A stretch of DNA of 64,000 nucleotides from Sphingomonas yunnanensis (GTDB taxonomy: Bacteria; Pseudomonadota; Alphaproteobacteria; Sphingomonadales; Sphingomonadaceae): the NCBI RefSeq assembly GCF_019898765.1, contig NZ_JAIOKB010000001.1:124001-188000 (forward strand), in the 5' to 3' direction. Position 1 is the first letter of the stretch. Each line of letters opens with the position of its first letter. Below, piece by piece: positions 56,633-64,000 of this stretch. The notes under the pieces are model-generated. The model was given only the letters and a program-made list of their open reading frames with translations. It was not told the DNA's origin and did not search any database. A program made the translations under genes and the position numbers.

Positions 56633-57242
56633 CGCTCCCGCCCGACCGACCCAGGGCCCTGCCTCCGAGGGTCTGGAGTCGCACGATCTCGCCAACGGCA
56701 GCGGCTATGCCGCGTCGACCGAGCATGGCGGCGCGGGCGACCACGTCGCACCGACCGCGCTCGGCTTCAACGACACCGGCTGGGTCGGCATCGCCGCTCT
56801 AGTGGTGCTCATCGGTATGGTGGTCGTTCGCGTACCGAAGACGATCGCGGCGATGCTTGACAAGCGCATCGGCGAGATCCGTCACCAGCTCGACGAGGCC
56901 GCGGCGCTGCGCCGCGAGGCCGAGGCGCTGCGCGACGAATATGCCGCGCGTGCACGCTCGGCCGAAGCGGACGCCGCCAAGATGCGCGAGAACGCGCATC
57001 ATGAGGCCGCCGAGATCGTCGCCAAGGCCAAGGCCGATACCGAGCAGCTGATGGACCGCCGCGCGCGCATGGCCGAGGACAAGATCGCCGCCGCCGAGCG
57101 CGCCGCGATCGCCGAGGTGCGTGCCCGTACCGCCGAGGCTGCCGCCACCGCCGCCGCGGCGCTGATCGCCGAGCGCCACGGCGCCGAGAGCGACAAGGCG
57201 CTGGTCGATCGCGCGATCGCGGGGGTTGGGCGGCTCAACTGA
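56625..57242 (+). CDS. atpF: ATP synthase F0 subunit b
   Basis: A 205-residue stalk subunit with an extended N-terminus (about 1-45), one membrane helix (VGIAALVVLIGMVVVRVPKT) and a long charged helical arm (HQLDEAAALRREAEALRDEY). It is the last gene of the operon. F1 genes are not in the window, consistent with the split F0/F1 operons of alphaproteobacteria. Confidence 0.93.
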   Translation: MANAPARPTQGPASEGLESHDLANGSGYAASTEHGGAGDHVAPTALGFNDTGWVGIAALVVLIGMVVVRVPKTIAAMLDKRIGEIRHQLDEAAALRREAEALRDEYAARARSAEADAAKMRENAHHEAAEIVAKAKADTEQLMDRRARMAEDKIAAAERAAIAEVRARTAEAAATAAAALIAERHGAESDKALVDRAIAGVGRLN

Positions 57243-57280
57243 GCGGGTGGGGGCGTCTCGCGCGTCCCTCCGCCACCCGC
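57243..57280 (+). terminator. Inverted repeat after atpF
   Basis: Perfect arms GCGGGTGG (57243-57250) and CCACCCGC (57273-57280) follow the atpF stop directly, with a loop of 22 bases and no T-run. It is a possible terminator of the operon. Confidence 0.45.
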
Positions 57281-57360
57281 GTGCTCCCGCGGACGCAGGA
57301 GCCTAGAGCCACGAGGAACATCGCCGGCGATGCTGGGCTCGGGCATTCCCCGGAGCACGG
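57281..57360. repeat. Bipartite inverted repeat, family A (degenerate)
   Basis: GTGCTCCCGCGGACGCAGGA followed by GCCTAGAG faces CTGGGCTCGGGCATTCCCCG followed by GAGCACGG. It is a worn copy of the element at 29784. Confidence 0.65.
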
Positions 57361-57433
57361 CGGTTAACGTGCTGGTCAAGCGCGCGCCATTGGCTGTGGC
57401 CTGCGGGGAGATGCTCGATCGGCTCCGATCCAG

Positions 57434-57530
57434 CGTCATCCTGAACTTGTTTCAGGATCGACCGAACCATGTTCGCCACGGCCGCTGAGATGGTCGCAGC
57501 GTGGATCCTGAAACAAGTTCAGGATGACGG
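57434..57530. repeat. Bipartite inverted repeat, family B (best copy)
   Basis: CGTCATCCTGAACTTGTTTC followed by AGGATC (57434-57459) faces GTGGATCCTGAAACAAGTTC followed by AGGATGACGG (57501-57530). The outer bases CGTCATCC and GGATGACG mark its boundaries. Together with the family A copy it fills the 381-base gap between atpF and the DUF885 gene, which otherwise has no gene. Confidence 0.85.
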
Positions 57531-57623
57531 GAGGTGGATGGTGCGAGCAACACATTCAGTGCATCACCGCACCTCGCTCTGCATGAAGAACCACCTACCA
57601 CCAATCCATACCGAGGTGACCTG

Positions 57624-59441
57624 ATGTCGCGCCCGCTCGCCGTCGCCCTGCTGCTCGCGTCCGGCGTCACCTCGCCGCTGCCGGCGCTCGCCCAGTCGAC
57701 CCCCACCATCGCTGCTCCCGGTGACTCCGCCGAGGACACCAAGCTCAAGGCGCTGTTCGCCGCCAGCGACGAGGCGTCGCTCCAGCGCAACCCGGTCAAC
57801 GCGCTGTTCCGCGGCGACCTGCGCTACGCCGACCGGCTCGGTGACCCTTTCTCCGACTCCTATCTCGCGGCCGAGCGCGCCGCGGCGCAGAGCGACCTCA
57901 CCGCGCTGAGCAGGATCGACCGCGCCAAGCTGACCCGCACCGACCAGATCGCCTACGACGTCTTTCGGCAGCAGAGCTCGGTCACCCTGCGCGGCCTCGC
58001 GCCCGACCTGGTCGCGCTCAACATCGTCCGCCCGCTCGACCATTTCTACGGGCTGCAGACCTTCTACCCCGAGCTGGCCTCCGGGCAGGGCGCGGCGCCG
58101 TTCAACACCGTCGCGGATTACGACAACAACCTGAAGCGCAACGCGCGCTACGCCGAGCTGCTCGACCAGGCGATCGCGCGCTTCCGCGAGGGCATGCGCG
58201 CGCGCATCGTCCAGCCCAAGCTGGTGGTGCGCAACATGATCGCGCAGTTCGACCATCTGCTCGAGGGCGGGGCGGAGGGTTCGCCGCTGTACGGGCCGGT
58301 GAAGGCCTTCCCCGCGGCGATCCCGGCGGTGGATCAGGCGCGCCTCCGCGCCGCCTACACGCGCCAGATCACCGATGTGGTCAATCCCGCGCAGCGCCGC
58401 ATGCGCGACTTCCTCGAGCAGGAGTATCTGCCGGTAGCGCGCGACAGCGTCGGCCTCTCGGCGATGCCGGGCGGTGACAAGCTCTACGCCTATCTCATCG
58501 AGGCGAACACGACGCTGCCGCTCTCCGCCGACGCGGTCCACCGGCTCGGCTTGAGCGAGGTGGCGCGGATCACGCGCGAGATGGAGGCGCAGAAGACCAA
58601 GGTCGGCTTCACCGGCTCGCTCGCGGACTTTTTCACCTTCCTGCGCGAGGACAAAAGCTTCCAACCCTCGTCTAAGGAGCAGCTGCGGCTCGGCTACGAG
58701 GCGATCGGGCGCCGGATCGACTCGCGCGTGCGCGAGCAATTCTCGCTGATTCCGAGGACGGCGCTCGAAATCCGGCCAGTACCCGCGTTCAAGGAGAAGA
58801 CCGACGCTGGCGGCTCCTATCAGTCGGGCACGCCCGATGGGACGCGGCCGGGCGTGTTCTACTACAACACCTATGATCTCCCCGTCCGCTACATGTGGGA
58901 GATGGAGACGCTGTACCTGCACGAGGCGGTGCCGGGGCATCATTTCCAGATCAGTCTGGCGCAGGAGAATGAGGCGCTGCCGGCGTTCATGCGCTTCGGC
59001 GGCAACACCGCCTATGTCGAGGGTTGGGCGCTCTATGCCGAGACGCTATGGCCCGAACTAGGGATGGAGACCGATCCCTATCAGCGCATGGGCGGGCTCA
59101 ACGACGAGATGCTGCGCGCGATGCGGCTGGTGGTGGATACGGGCATCCACACCAAGGGTTGGACGCGCGATCAGGCGATCGATTACATGCTCTCGCACTC
59201 GCCGATGGCGCGCACCGACGCGACCGCGGAGGTGGAACGCTACATCGCGATCCCGGGGCAGGCGCTGGCCTACAAGATCGGGCAGCTGACGATCTCACGG
59301 CTCAAGGCGGACGCCAGGGCGAAACTCGGCGAGCGCTTCGACGCGCGCGCCTTCCACGCGCAGGTCCTCGACACCGGCGCGCTGCCGATGCCGGTGCTGG
59401 AGGCAAAGATCGGCGACTGGGTGAGAGGCGGGGGAAGGTAG
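57624..59441 (+). CDS. DUF885 family exported protein (zinc-peptidase-like)
   Basis: A 605-residue exported protein of the DUF885 family. ATG 57624 begins the signal peptide MSRPLAVALLLASGVTSPLP; the upstream reading starts inside the repeat region and is rejected. The zinc-type motif HEAVPGHHFQIS is at about 432-443, with a downstream Glu region (NTAYVEGWALYAETLWPEL). Members are putative metallopeptidases of mostly unknown substrate. Confidence 0.9.
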   Translation: MSRPLAVALLLASGVTSPLPALAQSTPTIAAPGDSAEDTKLKALFAASDEASLQRNPVNALFRGDLRYADRLGDPFSDSYLAAERAAAQSDLTALSRIDRAKLTRTDQIAYDVFRQQSSVTLRGLAPDLVALNIVRPLDHFYGLQTFYPELASGQGAAPFNTVADYDNNLKRNARYAELLDQAIARFREGMRARIVQPKLVVRNMIAQFDHLLEGGAEGSPLYGPVKAFPAAIPAVDQARLRAAYTRQITDVVNPAQRRMRDFLEQEYLPVARDSVGLSAMPGGDKLYAYLIEANTTLPLSADAVHRLGLSEVARITREMEAQKTKVGFTGSLADFFTFLREDKSFQPSSKEQLRLGYEAIGRRIDSRVREQFSLIPRTALEIRPVPAFKEKTDAGGSYQSGTPDGTRPGVFYYNTYDLPVRYMWEMETLYLHEAVPGHHFQISLAQENEALPAFMRFGGNTAYVEGWALYAETLWPELGMETDPYQRMGGLNDEMLRAMRLVVDTGIHTKGWTRDQAIDYMLSHSPMARTDATAEVERYIAIPGQALAYKIGQLTISRLKADARAKLGERFDARAFHAQVLDTGALPMPVLEAKIGDWVRGGGR

Positions 59442-59469
59442 GGGCGGGCGGCGTTCGGTCGCCGCTTCT

Positions 59470-59565
59470 GTCATGCCGGACATGATCCGGCATCCATCTC
59501 GCCGCGCGCACCAGTGCCGATGCGTGCGCGGGCCCATGGATCCCGGCCCACGGCCGGGATGACGG
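59470..59565. repeat. Bipartite inverted repeat, family C
   Basis: GTCATGCCGGACATGATCCG followed by GCATCCATC faces ATGGATCCCGGCCCACGGCC followed by GGGATGAC, about 45 bases apart. It occupies the gap between the DUF885 gene and uvrC. Confidence 0.7.
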
Positions 59566-59632
59566 CCGTGGCGAGCTGGACGTCGTGCGCCCCCCGTTGT
59601 CCCACGCCGCGCGAGCCCCTAGATCGCCCGTG

Positions 59633-61552
59633 ATGAACGGCAGTTACGGCCCACCCGATCGCTTCAACGAGGAGCAGGCCACCTTCACGATCCGCGGCAG
59701 CGACGCTCCCGACCTCAAGGCGGGCGAGGCGGCGATCCGCAACGTGCTCAAGACGCTGCCGCTCAAGCCCGGCGTCTACCGCATGCACGACGCCAAGGGT
59801 GACGTGCTCTACGTCGGCAAGGCGCGCGCGCTGAAGAACCGCGTCGCCAATTACGTCCAGGTCGAGCGGCTGCCCAAGCGGCTCCAGCGCATGGTGTCGC
59901 AGACGCGGTCGATGACGATCGTGACGACCAACAACGAGGCCGAGGCGTTGCTGCTCGAGGCGCAGCTGATCAAGCGCTACCGGCCCGCGTACAACGTGCT
60001 GCTGCGCGACGACAAGAGCTTCCCCTTCATCCTGCTGCGCGCCGACCATGACTACCCGCGCATCCAGAAGCATCGCGGTGCGCGGCGCGCCAAGGGTGAT
60101 TATTACGGCCCCTTCGCCAGCGCCGGCAGCGTCAACAACACGCTCAACGCGCTGCAGAAGCTGTTCCTGCTACGGAGCTGCACCGATGGCTTCTTCAAGA
60201 CGCGCGACCGGCCGTGCCTGCTGTACCAGATCAAGCGGTGCTCGGCGCCGTGCGTCGGCCGCATCGACCCCGCCGGCTATGCCGATCTCGTCGGCGACGC
60301 CAAGAAGTTCCTCGCCGGCAAGGCCACCGACGTCCAGGCCAAGCTCGGCGCGCAGATGGAGGCGGCGGCGGCGAACATGGACTTCGAGCTCGCCGCGGTG
60401 CTGCGCGACCGGCTCAAGGCGTTGACGTTCATCCAGGGCACGCAGTTCATCAATGCGGAGGGCGTGGGCGACGCGGACATCTTCGCGCTCGCCTGCCACG
60501 AGGGGCTGATCGGGATCGAGGCTTTCTTCATCCGCGGCGGCCAGAACTGGGGCCACCGCAGCTTCTTCCCCGCGCACACCGCCGACGTGCCCGAGGACGA
60601 AGTGCTCACCCAGTTCATGGTGCAATTCTACGAGGAGGTGCCGCCCGCGCGCACCATCCTGATCGACCGCGTGCTGCCGGAGGCCGAGCTGCTGACCCAG
60701 GCGCTGGGCGAGCAGGCCGGGCGCAAGGTGGAGCTGACCGTGCCGCAACGCGGCGTGCGCAAGCGGCTGCTCGACCAGGCCAGCCGCAATGCCAAGGAGG
60801 CGCTGGAACGACGCCTGGCCGAGAGCACGACACAGGCGCGGCTGCATCGCGAGCTGGCGGAGCTGTTCGAATTGGGCGATCCGCCCGACCGGATCGAGGT
60901 CTATGACAACAGCCACATCCAGGGCACCAACGCGCTCGGCGCGATGGTCGTCGCGGGACCGGAAGGATTCCGCAAGGGCCAGTACCGCAAGTTCAACATC
61001 AAGCAGGCCGCGACCGACGACGATTACGCGATGATGCGTGAGGTGCTCCAGCGCCGCTTCGCGCGCGCGCTGGAGGAGGACCCGGATCGCGACGGCGAAG
61101 CCTGGCCCGACCTGGTGCTGCTCGACGGCGGCCGCGGCCAGCTCAACGCCGCCAAGGCGGTGCTGGAGACTCTCGGGATCGAGGACGTGTGCCTCGTCGG
61201 CGTCGCCAAGGGGCCGCATCACGGCCGCGAGGGACGCGAGGTGTTTCATCTGATGGACGGGCGCGAGCTGACGCTGCCGGTCAACTCGCCCTTGCTCTTC
61301 TACCTCCAACGGCTGCGCGACGAGGTGCACCGCTTCGCCATCGGCGCACACCGCGCCAAGCGCGCGAAGGCGATCGGCGCGAGTCCGCTCGACGAGGTTC
61401 CCGGCATCGGCCCGGCGCGCAAGAAGGCGCTGCTGATGCATTTCGGCACCGGTCGCGCGGTGCGCAACGCCAGCCTGGAGGATCTCCGCAAGGCGCCCGG
61501 AGTGAGCGCGGCGGTGGCGCAGCAGGTCTACGACTTCTATCACGCGCGCTGA
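59633..61552 (+). CDS. uvrC: UvrABC system protein C
   Basis: Excinuclease subunit C (639 aa). It has the GIY-YIG nuclease domain (KPGVYRMHDAKGDVLYVGKA at about 45-64), the UvrB-binding UVR motif, the RNase H-like domain (IEVYDNSHIQGTNALGAMVV; LVLLDGGRGQLNAA) and a C-terminal HhH pair (LDEVPGIGPARKKALLMHFG). ATG 59633 is chosen over the longer upstream reading; a GTG three bases earlier is possible. Confidence 0.97.
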   Translation: MNGSYGPPDRFNEEQATFTIRGSDAPDLKAGEAAIRNVLKTLPLKPGVYRMHDAKGDVLYVGKARALKNRVANYVQVERLPKRLQRMVSQTRSMTIVTTNNEAEALLLEAQLIKRYRPAYNVLLRDDKSFPFILLRADHDYPRIQKHRGARRAKGDYYGPFASAGSVNNTLNALQKLFLLRSCTDGFFKTRDRPCLLYQIKRCSAPCVGRIDPAGYADLVGDAKKFLAGKATDVQAKLGAQMEAAAANMDFELAAVLRDRLKALTFIQGTQFINAEGVGDADIFALACHEGLIGIEAFFIRGGQNWGHRSFFPAHTADVPEDEVLTQFMVQFYEEVPPARTILIDRVLPEAELLTQALGEQAGRKVELTVPQRGVRKRLLDQASRNAKEALERRLAESTTQARLHRELAELFELGDPPDRIEVYDNSHIQGTNALGAMVVAGPEGFRKGQYRKFNIKQAATDDDYAMMREVLQRRFARALEEDPDRDGEAWPDLVLLDGGRGQLNAAKAVLETLGIEDVCLVGVAKGPHHGREGREVFHLMDGRELTLPVNSPLLFYLQRLRDEVHRFAIGAHRAKRAKAIGASPLDEVPGIGPARKKALLMHFGTGRAVRNASLEDLRKAPGVSAAVAQQVYDFYHAR

Positions 61553-61635
61553 GGCCGGCAGCTCACTCGAAGCGCGGGGGGATATCGTCCGAGAGCAGCC
61601 GGCATGATCGACCAAGTCGGGCGCCGCTGCGCAGC

Positions 61636-62002
61636 CTACTCCGTGTAGGCTATGCGTTTGGGCAAGACGTTATTGATCCCCACGACGCGCATGTTCACCC
61701 GCTGTAGCCGCGCCGCCTCGCGTTCGGCCGACCGCGCGATCTCGACGATCAGCTGGTTGATCTCGCCCGCGCGCACAATGATCCGTTGGAGCGGCGCGGT
61801 GACATCGACATCCGTTGCCACCTCGCGGTGCAGCCGGGAGCGGCGTGATGGTGCCGTCCAGGTCATCGATCTGCCAGTCCGAGCCGTCGATCGGCCCGCC
61901 GAGACGGAAATGCGCGATCACCGCGTCGGCTTTGATCGCCCCGGACAGGAGCACGGCCACGGCCAGCGCCGTGCCGATCTGACACTTGCGTTTGACCTGC
62001 AT
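61636..62002 (-). pseudogene. Frame-disrupted small exported protein gene
   Basis: From ATG 62002 one frame gives a signal peptide and an exported start: MQVKRKCQIGTALAVAVLLS, then GGPIDGSDWQIDDLDGTITPLP. The next frame then continues convincingly as LHREVATDVDVTAPLQRIIV and INQLIVEIARSAEREAARLQ to a stop at 61636. One extra base near 61834 would join them into about 120 residues. The family is unknown. The remaining 61553-61635 and 62003-62260 contain no clear gene. Confidence 0.55.
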
Positions 62003-62260
62003 CCGCGCGCTCCGGCTAACGCGCGTTTGGACCAGAGTGCGCTCTCTTCGCACAAGCCGGTGTCGAGACGGTGTCGCCGCGCTGAGTAGAATGCGAGAGC
62101 GCGGCAGTCACTGGCGCTAGTCAATTCGGATCGGCTCGTCATTCGATCCGCGATGGGCGCACGCGTGCGCGCGATCTCGCCGCACCGGGTCGTCCGGGTA
62201 AGCGAGGCAACCTCACACGCGCCCGGTGCGGGCGGCCGACTTCGTGGTTATGGTCGAATC

Positions 62261-62992
62261 ATGCACCTCGCCGCCGACGCCTTGGTCCTCTCCGCCCGCG
62301 CGCACGGCGAGCACGGCGCGGTGGTGCGCGGCTTCACCCGCGACGACGGGGTGCGTCCGGGCTTCGTCCGCGGCGGTCACTCGCGCCGCCTGCGTCCCTC
62401 GCTCCAGCCCGGCAATATCGTGCGCGGCGACTGGCGCGCGCGCAGTGACGAGCAGCTCGCCGCGCTCACCGTCGAGCTGGTGCATAGCCGCGCGCCGCTC
62501 TTCGCCCAGCCGCTGCCTGCCGCCGCGATCGAGTGGCTGTGCGCGCTCACGGCCGGCGCCCTGCCCGAGGCGCAGCCCTATCCGCGGCTGCACGACGCGC
62601 TCGCCGCGGTGTTCGACGCGATCGAGGCGGCTCCGAGCGCGCAGGGCTGGGCGGGCAGCGTCGCTCGCTACGAGCTGCTGCTGCTGGCCGAACTCGGCTT
62701 CGGACTCGATCTGAGCGCCTGTACCGTCACCGGCGCGCGGGACGAGCTCGCCTATGTCAGCCCGCGCAGCGGCGCCGCGGTGAGTCGCGCGGGCGCGCTC
62801 GGCTATGAGACGCGCTTGCTCGCGCTGCCGCCCTTCCTGCTGTCGGGCGGTGCGGCGACATGGGACGAGGTGTTCGCCGCGCTGGCGCTCACCGTGCATT
62901 TCCTCGCGCGCGACGTGCTGGTCGACCGCCGCCGCGACCTGCTCGCCGCGCGGGAGCGGCTGGTGGCGCGGCTCGCGCGGGCGGTTGCGTGA
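62261..62992 (+). CDS. recO: DNA repair protein RecO
   Basis: RecFOR-pathway mediator (243 aa) that loads RecA. The start [20 protein letters not shown] is the usual OB-fold beginning; ATG 62261 is used instead of the longer frame from 62153. [40 protein letters not shown] and the C-terminal helical part match the family. It lies 28 bases upstream of leuB. Confidence 0.93.
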   Translation: MHLAADALVLSARAHGEHGAVVRGFTRDDGVRPGFVRGGHSRRLRPSLQPGNIVRGDWRARSDEQLAALTVELVHSRAPLFAQPLPAAAIEWLCALTAGALPEAQPYPRLHDALAAVFDAIEAAPSAQGWAGSVARYELLLLAELGFGLDLSACTVTGARDELAYVSPRSGAAVSRAGALGYETRLLALPPFLLSGGAATWDEVFAALALTVHFLARDVLVDRRRDLLAARERLVARLARAVA

Positions 62993-63020
62993 GCGCGCGC
63001 GCCGCGCCATGCGGTGCGGC

Positions 63021-64000
63021 ATGACCGACTCCACCCTGATCGCGATCCTGCCCGGCGACGGCATCGGCCCCGAAGTGACGCGCGAGGCGCGCCGCGTGCT
63101 CGAGGCGCTCGACCTCGGCCTCGCCTTCGAGGAGGCGCCCGTGGGCGGCGCCGCCTATCGTGGCAGCGGCCACCCGCTGCCGCCCGAGACGCTGGCGCTG
63201 GCCGATCGCGCCGCGGCGGTGCTGTTCGGCGCGGTGGGCGATCCGGCGTTCGACTCGCTCGAGCGCGCGCTGCGGCCCGAGCAGGCGATCCTCGGCATCC
63301 GCAAGCATCTCGGCACCTTCGCCAATCTCCGCCCGGCGCGGATCTTCCCCGGCCTGGAGGATGCCTCGACGCTCAAGCCCGAGGTGGCGCGAGCGATCGA
63401 CCTGGTGATCGTGCGCGAGCTCAACGGCGACGTCTATTTCGGCGCCAAGGGACGCGGCACGACGCCGGAGGGCAGGCGCGAGGGGCATGACCTGATGCGC
63501 TACGACGAGGACGAGGTGCGCCGTATCGCGCGCGTCGGCTTCGAGACGGCAGCGAGGCGGCGCGGCAAGCTCTGCTCGATCGACAAGGCCAACGTGCTCG
63601 AGACCTCGCAGCTGTGGCGCGACGTGGTGATCGAGGTGGCCGCGGACTATCCGCAGGTCGAGCTGACGCACATGTACGTCGACAATGCGGCGATGCAGCT
63701 GGTGCGCGAGCCGGGCGCGTTCGACACGATCGTGACGGGCAATCTGTTCGGCGACATCCTCTCCGATCAGGCGAGCATGTGCGTCGGCTCGATCGGCATG
63801 CTGCCCTCGGCCGCGCTGGATGGCGCGGGCAAGGGATTGTACGAGCCGATCCACGGCTCCGCCCCCGATATCGCGGGGCAGGGCAAGGCCAATCCCTGCG
63901 CCGCGATCCTGTCGGCGGCGATGCTGCTGCGTCACTCGCTCGGGCAGGACGCGGCGGCGGATCGTGTCGAGGCCGCGGTCGCCGCGGCGCTGACGCGCGG
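63021..64000 (+). CDS. leuB: 3-isopropylmalate dehydrogenase (3' end outside window)
   Basis: Leucine-biosynthesis dehydrogenase; 326 codons are in the window. Motifs [66 protein letters not shown] (Lys and Asn of the active site), DNAAMQLV and [14 protein letters not shown] (metal Asp residues) and [18 protein letters not shown] are present. The sequence ends about 20 residues short of the usual terminus. Confidence 0.95.
   Translation, partial: MTDSTLIAILPGDGIGPEVTREARRVLEALDLGLAFEEAPVGGAAYRGSGHPLPPETLALADRAAAVLFGAVGDPAFDSLERALRPEQAILGIRKHLGTFANLRPARIFPGLEDASTLKPEVARAIDLVIVRELNGDVYFGAKGRGTTPEGRREGHDLMRYDEDEVRRIARVGFETAARRRGKLCSIDKANVLETSQLWRDVVIEVAADYPQVELTHMYVDNAAMQLVREPGAFDTIVTGNLFGDILSDQASMCVGSIGMLPSAALDGAGKGLYEPIHGSAPDIAGQGKANPCAAILSAAMLLRHSLGQDAAADRVEAAVAAALTR

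Overview
The window is chromosomal DNA of a high-GC alphaproteobacterium, most probably a sphingomonad (Sphingomonas or a close relative). This is inferred from gene content and order, not from a database search: the rpmH-rnpA-yidD-yidC-engB run, an F0-only ATP synthase operon with b' and b subunits, a zapA/6S RNA/5-FCL locus, a DUF2842 gene, two PEP-CTERM proteins of the PEPxxWA type, and short palindromic repeats in many intergenic gaps. No phage, insertion sequence, CRISPR array or plasmid function is visible.

Layout. 1-3 kb (minus): ribosomal protein L34, RNase P protein, YidD, YidC and EngB, with stop/start overlaps at two junctions. 3-15 kb: a ComM/YifB-type ATPase, a dicarboxylate symporter, a Tat-exported M24 peptidase, a PEP-CTERM protein, alaS with a structured leader, an S9 peptidase, a small catalase-like protein and a minimal PAS-MCP protein. 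15-24 kb: an acyl-CoA catabolic cluster (thioesterase II, two acyl-CoA dehydrogenases, a fused enoyl-CoA hydratase/3-hydroxyacyl-CoA dehydrogenase, an acyl-CoA ligase) followed by a Crp/Fnr regulator. 24-30 kb: an AI-2E-type transporter, two identical tRNA-Asp genes, DUF2842, 5-formyl-THF cyclo-ligase, 6S RNA with a readable promoter, zapA, then gap-MOSC-pgk. 30-36 kb: a MaoC-like protein, a phosphodiesterase lipoprotein, a possible metal-related pair (DUF2946-like plus a Met/His-rich outer-membrane protein), a decayed membrane-protein gene, ychF and a TetR regulator. 36-42 kb: an unrecognised helical protein and an EmrAB-NodT tripartite efflux operon behind an operator-like palindrome. 42-47 kb: a GH5/GH43 pair opposite a FadR-type regulator, mobA, and an M23 peptidase coupled to a bactofilin. 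47-53 kb: purB, radC and a ydbH-ynbE-ydbL envelope operon. 53-57 kb: a sterol-desaturase remnant, an AT-richer PEP-CTERM gene, and atpI-B-E-F'-F. 57-64 kb: a DUF885 peptidase, uvrC, a frame-broken secreted ORF, recO and the 5' part of leuB.

Most of the window is ordinary core genome. The less-explained parts are: bipartite inverted repeats in at least eight gaps, belonging to several unrelated sequence families but sharing one architecture; the two-hairpin alaS leader; the Met/His-rich outer-membrane operon; the unknown 301-residue protein; and three decayed genes. I found no clear new multi-gene defence or biosynthetic system.
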